A stretch of DNA of 64,000 nt from Haematobia irritans. Lineage: Eukaryota; Arthropoda; Insecta; Diptera; Muscidae. Positions within the stretch are counted from its first letter, which is position 1; each line of letters starts with the position of its first letter. Under the pieces are notes generated by a model. The model was not told where the DNA came from. It made no database searches and saw only the letters and a program-made list of their open reading frames with translations. This document shows positions 56,453 through 64,000 of the stretch, one piece after another. Location: NCBI RefSeq assembly GCF_050003625.1, contig NC_134397.1, positions 196,871,063-196,935,062 on the forward strand, in the 5' to 3' direction. The position numbers were made by a program, and so were the translations under genes.

Positions 56453-57796
56453 ACAAGTAAGGAAAGTCTAAAGTCGGGCGGGGCCGACTATATTATACCC
56501 TGCACCACTTTGTAGATCTAAATTTTCGATACCATACCACATCCTATATATAAAGGTTTGTCCCAAATACATACATTTAAATATCACTCGATTTGGACAG
56601 AATTTGATAGACTTTTACAAAACCTATAGACTCAAAATTTAAGTTGGCTAATACACTAGGGTGGAACACAATTTTAGTAAAAAAAATATGGGAAACATTT
56701 AAATCTGAAGCAAGTTTAAGGAAACTTGGCAAAAGTTTTTTTATGATTTATCGCTCGATATATATGTATTAGAAGTTTAGGAAAATTAGAGTCATTTTTA
56801 CAACTTTTCGGCTAAGTAGTGGCGATTTAACAAGGAAAATGTTGGTATTTTGACCATTTTTGTCGAAATCAGATAAACATATATATGGGAGCTATATCTA
56901 AATCTAAATTTCAATCAAATTTGGCACACATGACTATATTACTAATTGTACTCATAGTGCAAAATTTCAACCAAATGGGGCCAAAACTCTGGCTTCTGGG
57001 GCAATATAAGTCCATATCGGGCGAAAAATATATATGGAAGCTATATCTAAATCTGAACCGATTTCAATCAAATTTGGCACGCATAGCTACAATGCTAAAT
57101 CTACTCCCTGTGCAAAATTTCAACCAAATTGGGCCAAAACTCTGGTTTTTAGGACCATATTAGTCCATATCGGGCGAAAGATATATATGGGAGCTATATC
57201 TAAATCTGAACCGATTTCAATCAAATTTTGCACACTTGACTATACTACTAATTGTACTCCTAGTGCAAAATTTCAACCAAATTCGGCCAAAAATCTGGCT
57301 TCTGGGGCCATATAAGTCCATATCGGGCGAAAGATGTATATGGGAGCTATATCTAAATCTCAACCGATTTAGCTGATATTTTGCAAGTTTTTCGAGACTC
57401 ATAAAATATTCGGATATACTGAATTTGAAGAACATCGGTTGATAAACACGCTAACTATGACCACATCGGGGATAAATATATATGGCAGCTATATCTAAAT
57501 CTGAACCGATTTTTTCCAAAACCAATAGCGATTGTCTCTGTCCCAAGAAACGGCCCTATGCCAAATTTGAGGACGATCGGACTTAAATTGCGAGCTGTAC
57601 TTTGTGCACAAAATTACATATACAGACAGACGGACAGACAGACAGACAGACAGACGGACATCGCTAAATCGACTCAGAATTTAATTCTAAGCCGTTCGGT
57701 ATACTAAAAGATGGGTCTATGACCACTATTTCTTGGCGTTACATACAAATGCACAAACTTATTATACCCTGTACCACAGTAGTGGTGAAGGGTATA
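56453..57796 (+). mobile_element. Family E (B-type 5' end) DINE-like element, complete, plus strand
   Basis: ACAAGTAAGGAAAG start, palindrome, an unfilled A-insertion site (TTTAGTAAAAAAAATATGGG, 56670-56689), 153-bp units (about 56885-57500), a GACA tract (57624-57652) and the hairpin CCCTGTACCACAGTAGTGGTG ending GGGTATA. Frames at 56885-57315 are repeat shadows. Confidence 0.8.
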
Positions 57797-58030
57797 AAAA
57801 TCATATATATACTATATAAAATCGTAATATATAATAAAATAATAAAACATTTCATTCAAAGAAACAAAAACATTTATTTTATATCCACACCAAAAATTTG
57901 ATCAAAAACTTCAAAATAATATTTTGTAAATTTGGTAGATTTTTCGTAAAATATTCTTAAAATTTTGGTAGAATAATTTTGGCACGAGTGGCGACCGTGC
58001 TTAGGGGTCAGTCCTGAGCAATATTGCCAA
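57797..58030 (+). repeat. Satellite-unit flank and B 3' tip
   Basis: AACTTCAAAATAATATTTTG to TTGGCACGAGTGGCGACCG resembles the flank seen at 25110-25190 and 17870. TCAGTCCTGAGCAATATTGCC is the B 3' region interrupted at 55475. Confidence 0.5.
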
Positions 58031-58979
58031 TATATATGAGCTCTTTCTCAGTGTTTGGAAACATTGTTTTTGTCTCTGAATATTTATTATTGTTGTTGGT
58101 TAAAGGCATTATTGTGTAATTTCATGTCATTCATTTATTGGTTAGTGTGAAATCAATTTTCAGATACCGACATCAAATTAAAAGTTTGATGTTCACAATA
58201 TCTCATGCAAATATAAACAGCAATATAATCACAAAAATAATGGAATTTATTGAGAGCATTTCAAAGGAAAATTATTAAATTCCATGTAGTCAAAGTTGTA
58301 GTTGATCTCTCAGCCTTATGGCAAATACATTTCACTGAATGTATTCACTTTTAAAACGACTAAGAATTCATCCTTATTCAAAAGTATGACGATAAAATAA
58401 AGCCATAATGGCGTACAATTTATGTCAATCTCTTTTTCAAATACATTCTGGGCATTTGCCAATATTAGCATGGTTTATAAACTGAAACGTAAGACTAAGA
58501 ACAGCCCGTGCAGCAGCAACAGAGATTTTTAAATAGCTCTATATTTGAAGAATAAAAAAAATTCATTGGAATTGATGGTTTATGGCAGTAGCTCGTGTAA
58601 AGATATTTGGTTTTATGAGAAAAGCAATCATAAAATATGACATATACATCAATAAGATTCTTTTCATTTTTTTAATGAATATATTTGTTTTTAAATTGCT
58701 CATGCTGTATATAAAGCAGTATGAAAAAACACTTACTGTAATCTTTTGTGTTAAAAACAAATACCCAATGCCGAAAAGTAGAATATCGACATCTTATGGA
58801 AATTTCAATAAGAATTCAATGTAGATGTATAAAAGAAAATAGAGAGAGATTACATACTGTTTTGTGTTTTAGAAGTACTTTCATAACATAATAAATATAA
58901 ATTAAAAATTGAAATATAACAGAGAAAATGAAACTAAGTACACCATTTTCTATATTCAATAAAACAATAACGATATGCA
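58031..58979 (+). other. No recognised feature
   Basis: About 950 bases with no repeat family shared in the window. The overlapping frames at 58563-58824 on both strands have no motif. Confidence 0.45.
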
Positions 58980-59215
58980 TATACTGAAAAAAGCATGCCC
59001 TGTTCCATAGATTTTGTCTTCACTTTAACAATTTTGGTATTGATTGCGAGCCAAAGAAGCGGAGAATACAAGTAAGGATACTTTTAAGACTCAATTCTCT
59101 TTTAAATTTGTAAAAAATAAAAATTATGCTATGTTTCAAGTACAAAACATCTTTAAATTAAAGTGTTGAAAAACATGTCCTATTTTTGAACAATTTTTTG
59201 CTTTGTAGTCATGAT
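58980..59215 (+). mobile_element. M5 fragment
   Basis: TACTGAAAAAAGCATGCCC with TTTTGGTATTGATTGCGAGC matches the M5 left end. It is cut off by the mariner tip. Confidence 0.6.
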
Positions 59216-59396
59216 TCCATTTTTTCACAATAACAAAAGTTGCTTCACAAAAGACGCTCTATCTCACAAACTAATTGACTTACAGACGTCAAATTTTGAC
59301 ACGAATCATTTGAAGGTTAGTACCATATAAAAATAATATGCATTTAATACTAGCGACGCCATCTATTTGTCAGACCGGGGACTTATCAGCCATAAA
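59216..59396 (-). mobile_element. Mariner tip (Himar1-like): 5' end only
   Basis: Nearly identical to 29120-29282: it holds the start codon region, the 5' leader and the inverted end as far as GACTTATCAGCC, then joins a family A fragment. It has an extra TTACAGACGTCAAATT segment that the longer copy lacks, so it is not derived directly from it. Confidence 0.8.
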
Positions 59397-59645
59397 GAGG
59401 TGCACCAAAAATGGTGAGTATCGGTCCACGTTTTGGTATAGCACCCATATAGACCGATCTCCCGATTTTAATTCTTGGGCTTCTAGAAACTGTATTAACT
59501 ATCCGATTTGGCTGAAATTGAAAATCTAGAGGTATTTTAGGACTATAAAGAGATGTGCTCAAAATGGTGAGTATCGGTATAGTCCCCATATAGACCGATC
59601 TCTCGATTTTACTTATTGGGCTTCTAGAAACGGTATTTACTACAT
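59393..59645 (-). mobile_element. Family A 153-bp units, fragment
   Basis: Two partial A units (ATGGTGAGTATCGGTCCA and TAGACCGATCTCTCG) on the minus strand. No element ends. Confidence 0.65.
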
Positions 59646-59795
59646 GGAACATACATGTCGCAACCATGTAATCTTTTCGAAAGTTATGCATGTGATTTAG
59701 GCATATGATTTAGGCAACCTTGAATATGTTTGCCGAGAAACCCGTCCAAAAATAACATTTTACTCTAGAAACATTCTCTCTCTCTGCAATCCTTG
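59640..59795 (+). mobile_element. M6-related fragment
   Basis: GTCCAAAAATAACATTTTAC with AGAAACATTC (59745-59780) resembles the right arm of M6; the left side has decayed. Confidence 0.45.
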
Positions 59796-60163
59796 TGAAT
59801 AAGCTCCTACGAGACTTGTAGAAAGATAAGTGATCTTAGACGATGTTCTCCCACAATCCGATCTAAGCAAATAAAACCAAGGAGGGATTGGTGGAGAATC
59901 CCCAGAAAAGTAGGGATGGTCCCCCTGCAGTTTGAATTACGCCAACTAGCTCCAAGGCAGATGCTACGACAACCACTAGAGTACTTTAGAACTACAGATC
60001 GACCGAAGCGATTTTTTTTTCAGGCCGAAGCCGATGTTCGTAGAAAGCCGATTATTTTCCTCAAATTTGTAATTAAAGAAACTTGGTGTGTTTTAGTTCA
60101 ATACTAGTATACTTTTTCAACAATGTTATAAAAACAACAATAAAAGGTAATTCAGTTCACACT
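59796..60163 (+). other. No recognised feature
   Basis: More G+C than its surroundings, with a 63-codon frame (59916-60107) that has no motif I recognise. Not shared with other parts of the window. Confidence 0.4.
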
Positions 60164-60164
60164 C

Positions 60165-60650
60165 AAAAAAAAGTTTACTTGGACCCAAAGATTTTGACCT
60201 TACCTTAAGGATTTTGGTATTGATCCGAGCCAAGGATGCGGCTTCTTTAAAATAAAGACATATTTTAGCAACATATCTGGTTTTAAATCTATGATAAGTA
60301 AAATTTAAATTATACAGATATCATTTATCGAATTTTCATTTTCTTTTCGCGGTATATTAATAAAGCTATTCGCGTACAAACAAATACCAAATTAAAAATT
60401 CAAATTATGACGGATATTTTAAAGTAAAAAATATTTTCTTAATTCCAAAAAGACTTTAAGCCAAAGATGCTAAATCCTCAAAATAAGTCTTAGCCTATAA
60501 TTGAAGCGTTTTTATCTTAAATCTAAAGATTCAATAAAAAAATTAACTGAAAATTTAAAGACGATTTCTTTAAATCAAAAATGTATTTCTTTACTTTAAG
60601 GAAGATTTGCTTAGTTTAAAGACATGCAACTTTAACGAAAGGACGAAAAT
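60165..60650 (+). mobile_element. M5-variant TIR element
   Basis: CACTCAAAAAAAAGTTTAC with TTTTGGTATTGATCCGAGCC at the left; the right end with ACGAAAGGACGAAAATTTTC matches, inverted, 54174-54215. Non-coding. Confidence 0.5.
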
Positions 60651-60811
60651 TTTCAAAATGTATGTCTATAATTAATGAAAAAATTTTCTTTTAATTAAAA
60701 TTTCATTATTTTCAATAAATAATAGTGTGTAAATTGCGCATCCTAAAATTGAGGTTGCGTAATCTTTAATATCACGTAAATATTTTTTTAGAACTAACAG
60801 ACTTTATACAT

Positions 60812-63172
60812 TGAAAAAAAAGCATGCCCGGTTCCAAACATTTTGTCTTTACTTTCAAAAATTTGGAATTGATTCCGAGCGGAGAATACAAGTAAGAATA
60901 CTTTTAAGACACAATTCTCTTTTAAATTTGGGTTTTGTGTACTAGCTTCTAGGAAGCAAATTTTAATTTTTCGCTTTCTCAGGTTTTTATACCCTCCACC
61001 ATAGGATGGGGGTATATTAACTTTGTCATTCCGTTTGTAACACATCGAAATATTGCTCTAAGACCCCATAAAGTATATATATTCTGGGTCGTGGTGAAAT
61101 TCTGAGTCGATCTAAGCATGTCCGTCCGTCCGTCTGTCCGGCTGTCCGTCCGTCTGTGGAAATCACGCTAACTTCCGAACGAAACTAGCTATCGACTTGA
61201 AACTTGGCACAAGTAGTTGTTATTGATGTAGGTCGGATGGTATTGAAAATGGGCCATATCGGCCCACGTTGACGTATAGCCCCCATATAAACCGATCCCC
61301 AAATTTGGCTTGCGGAGCCTTCCGGAGCAGCAAAATTCATCCGATCCGGTTGAAATTTGGTACGTGGTCTAAGTATACGGTCTCTAACAACCATGCAAAA
61401 ATTGGTCCATATCGGTTCATAATTATATATAGCCCCCATATAAACCGATCCCCAGATTTGACCTCCGGAGCCTCTTGGAGGGGCAAAATTCATCCGATCC
61501 GGTTGAAATTTGGTACCTGATGTTAGTATACGGTCTCTAACAACCGTGCAAAAATTGGTCCATATCGGTCCATAAATATATATAGCTCCCATATAAACCG
61601 ATCCCCAGATTTGACCTCCGGAGCCTCTTGGAGGAGCAAACTTCATCCTACCCGATTGAAATTTGGTACGTGGTGTTAGTATATGGTCTCTAACAACCAT
61701 GCAAAAACTGGTCCATATCGGTCCATAATTATATATAGCTCCCATATAAACCGATCTCCAGATTTGACCTCCGGAGCCTCTTGGAGGGGCAAAATTCATC
61801 CGATCCGTTTGAAATTTGGTACCTGATGTTAGTATACGGTCTCTAACAAGCATGCAAAAATTGGTCCATATCGGTCCATAATTATATATAGCTCCCATAT
61901 AAACCGATCCCCAGATTTGAACTCTGGAGCCTCTTGGATGAGCAAAATTCATCCGATCCAATTGAAATTTAGTACGTGGTGTTAGTATATGGTCTCTAAC
62001 AACCATGCAAAAATTGGTCCATATCGGTCCATAATTATATATAGCTCCCATATAAATCGATCCCCAGATTTGACCTCCGGAGCCTCTTGGAGGAGCAAAA
62101 GTCATCCGATGCGGTTGAAATTTGGTACATTTCGTTAGTATATGGCCTCTAACAGCCATGTAAAAATTGTCAAATTTTATGTAAAAGTTTTGTAAAAAGT
62201 TTATTTCTATAGCAATATTTGTCAACATTTTATTTCCATAGAAAATTTTGTCAAAATTTTATTTCTATAGAAAATTTTGTAAAAAATTTATTTCTGTAGA
62301 AAATTTTGTCAACATTTTATTTCTATAGACAATTTTGTCAACATTTTATTACTATAGAACATTTTGTCAACATTTTATTTCTATAGAAAATTTTGTCAAC
62401 ATTTTATTTCTATAGAAAATTTTGTCAAAATTTTATTGCTATAGAAAATTTTGTCCACATTTTATTTCTATAGAAAATTTTGTCAAGTTTTTATTTCTAT
62501 AGAAAATTTTGTCAAAATTTTATTTCTATAGAAAATTTTGTCAAACTGAATTATATACGTATTTAATCGGCCTTTTTTGTTGTTTAATATATACCCTTAT
62601 GGACTAACTTACAATTTAGAAGACAGTGTTAAAAAGTTTTACGATACCTTGCCATCGGCAAGTGTTATCGCAACCCAAGTAATTCGATTGTGGATGACAG
62701 CCTTTAGTAGAAGTTCCTACGCAATCCATGGTGGAGGGTACATAAGATTCGGCCTGGCCGAACTTACGGCCGTATATACTTGTTTTTTCTTCATATGCCA
62801 TCAAAGTTCTTTAAAAAGAAGTTAACGACAACTTTATTTTCCAAATTAAGACTCGACTTCCAGTAGAAGTTATGCTATGTTTCAAGTAAAAAACTTCTTT
62901 TTTTTTGAAAAGTATGTCCTATATTTGAACGATTTTTTGCTTTGTAGCCAAGATGCAAAAAAACAACAAATTAAATTTAAAGAATTTTTCTGAATTATTA
63001 AAGTCATGTTTACCTTAGCCCAACAATTTTTTCTTTCATGTTATGGTACCCATTTTTAAGTCAAATCACTTAATTATAACGACAATTCGACAATTGTTAA
63101 GCAAAATTTTCATTCGTATGTTAAAGAGATGAAATCTTTGACCTCACGACAATATTTTTTTCAGCGTAGTAT
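60812..63172 (+). mobile_element. M5 element split by C5
   Basis: The left end TTGAAAAAAAAGCATGCCCG at 60813, the left body to 60986 and the right body from 62783 (TTCTTCATATGCCATCAAAG) to the inverted end CAATATTTTTTTCAGCG at 63172. The undivided join (TTTTTCTTCATGTACTATCA) is seen at 49567. Confidence 0.65.
60987..62782 (-). mobile_element. Family C DINE-like element (copy C5), complete
   Basis: 3' hairpin at 60988, a GTCC/GTCT tract (61121-61158), about six 153-bp units (61260-62160), satellite (62165-62545), the GGCCTTTTTTGTTG block, CAATCCATGGTGGAGGG and the palindrome TTCGGCCtGGCCGAA to ACTTGT. It is the closest relative of C3. The 347-codon frame over 61185-62228, the longest in the window, is a product of the in-frame repeat. 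Confidence 0.8.
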
Positions 63173-63468
63173 TTCAAATTAAGTAGTTTGTTATTGTGAT
63201 AATCGGCCTCTGGACTCCGAAGGCCGCTTCGTGGCCGATTATAGATTGTTGGCCGAATGCAGATGCTTCTGTCGAGCTCTATTCAGAACCTTCCTACGTC
63301 CATCCAAGTGAACAAGCTCAAAGGAACTAATTAATAGAATTATTTAATTTTTATTGTAGAAGAAAGAGCTTGTTAACTGTTACAAAATCTTTAAAGACTA
63401 CAGAACAACTATTCTGTTTGGAGCTATATCCAATTTGGCTGCCATTTGACTTTTTTTGTAATTAAAAA
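63173..63468 (+). other. Unrecognised sequence with a 10-bp-stem hairpin
   Basis: ATAATCGGCC (63199-63208) and GGCCGATTAT (63233-63242) form a perfect stem around a 24-base G+C-rich loop that contains GAAGGCCGCTTC, itself partly self-complementary. The rest is unclassified. Confidence 0.5.
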
Positions 63469-64000
63469 ACAAGTATATACAGTAGTAAGTTCGGCCGGGC
63501 CGAATCTTAAATACCCACCACCATAAATCAAATATAATAGTTTCCATTAAAAATTTCAGTGGGGTTTGATTACAGATATTTTCCCAAGCAGATCAGTTCA
63601 ACCAGGACGCTAACCACAGATAAATGTTAAGATTTTACCTATGAAGACTAGATCAGATTCTTAATTTATAAGAACAATTTTTTGTTTGAGTTTTAGAGGA
63701 ATCATAAACATCTCTTGTAAGTGTGTGTAAGAAAATGATGAAATAACGCCTTGATTTGAAATCTAAAATCTGTAGATTTTTACCCCAATTATTTAAATGA
63801 TTACGAGAAGTAAAATCTGGAAATTTTGCATTCAGTTTCAAGCAATTTTCATGATCAGTGCGCCTTCTATAACCTCAATAAGTGAAATCTGTCTATATGG
63901 AGGCCTTACCAAATGGACCGTTAAAACTAAATGATATACAAATCATGGACCGATAATCACCATTTTCGGCACATCTCTTTATTTTCCTATTTTATTTATT
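63469..64000 (+). mobile_element. Family A DINE-1-like element (copy A4), runs off the window
   Basis: Start ACAAGTATATACAGTAG with the intact palindrome TTCGGCCGGGCCGAA, the ACCCACCACCATAAATC block and the leader into the first A unit (GGACCGATAATCACC). It differs from A1-A3 at many positions, so it belongs to an older or separate subfamily. Confidence 0.75.

Noticed and set aside
61185..62228. 347-codon open frame, the longest in the window
   Set aside because: It runs through family C 153-bp units; a period divisible by three lets one stop-free unit give a long frame. There is no start context or splice structure, and other copies are broken. The same reason removes 1474-2031, 3495-4049, 5696-6214, 18240-18983, 21364-22363, 32587-33006, 43880-44725, 51342-51746 and 57034-57315.

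Overview
The window looks like intergenic or intronic DNA of a muscid-type (calyptrate) fly. It is very A+T rich. I find no host protein gene, rRNA gene or genuine tRNA gene in it. The organism is inferred from four things: a mariner of the irritans (Himar1-like) subfamily, dense DINE-1/Helentron-like repeats with (GTCY)n microsatellites, tRNA-derived SINEs, and a 29-bp TTTCTATAGAAA-type satellite. I cannot name a genus from sequence alone. Nearly every long open frame is a shadow of a tandem repeat or of an antisense transposase.

Four related families of rolling-circle-like elements make up most of the window, and I name them here by their ends. Families A (ends ...GGTGGTGGGTATA), B with its 3' variant E, C and D all begin ACAAGTA, carry a GC palindrome close to the 5' end, a (GTCY)n/(GACR)n microsatellite near the 3' end and a terminal hairpin closing on GGGTATA. 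All carry a central tandem array with the same 153-bp period. Family C also carries an array of the 29-bp satellite. Copies of these families nest in one another and in short TIR elements (called M1 to M6 here).

Layout: 1-681 is the 3' end of a non-LTR retrotransposon. 748-6448 is a B element holding an A element, part of it duplicated in tandem. 8.6-11.8 kb is a free 29-bp satellite array. 11.9-20.7 kb has degraded A, a second B/A/C nest and a SINE. 20.8-24.9 kb has a C element, satellite arrays and a Penelope-like remnant split by a Mutator-like foldback. 27.1-29.3 kb is a broken Himar1-like mariner with a 906-bp insertion. 29.3-34.5 kb holds M1/M2, D and C copies. 36.7-41.9 kb is a D element split by a hAT element that itself holds a Tc1/mariner-type element, an M5 copy and a second, non-autonomous hAT. 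43.5-47.1 kb is C split by another Tc1/mariner-type element. 47.6-64 kb holds E, A, M2, M5 and C copies, SINEs and satellite.

Where an insertion has clean target duplications I give them: TA for the mariner/Tc1-type elements, 8 bp for the hATs, 9 bp for the Mutator-like foldback, and 8-13 bp for three of the four SINE copies. These identify superfamilies better than the decayed coding sequence does. No transposase seen here looks intact.
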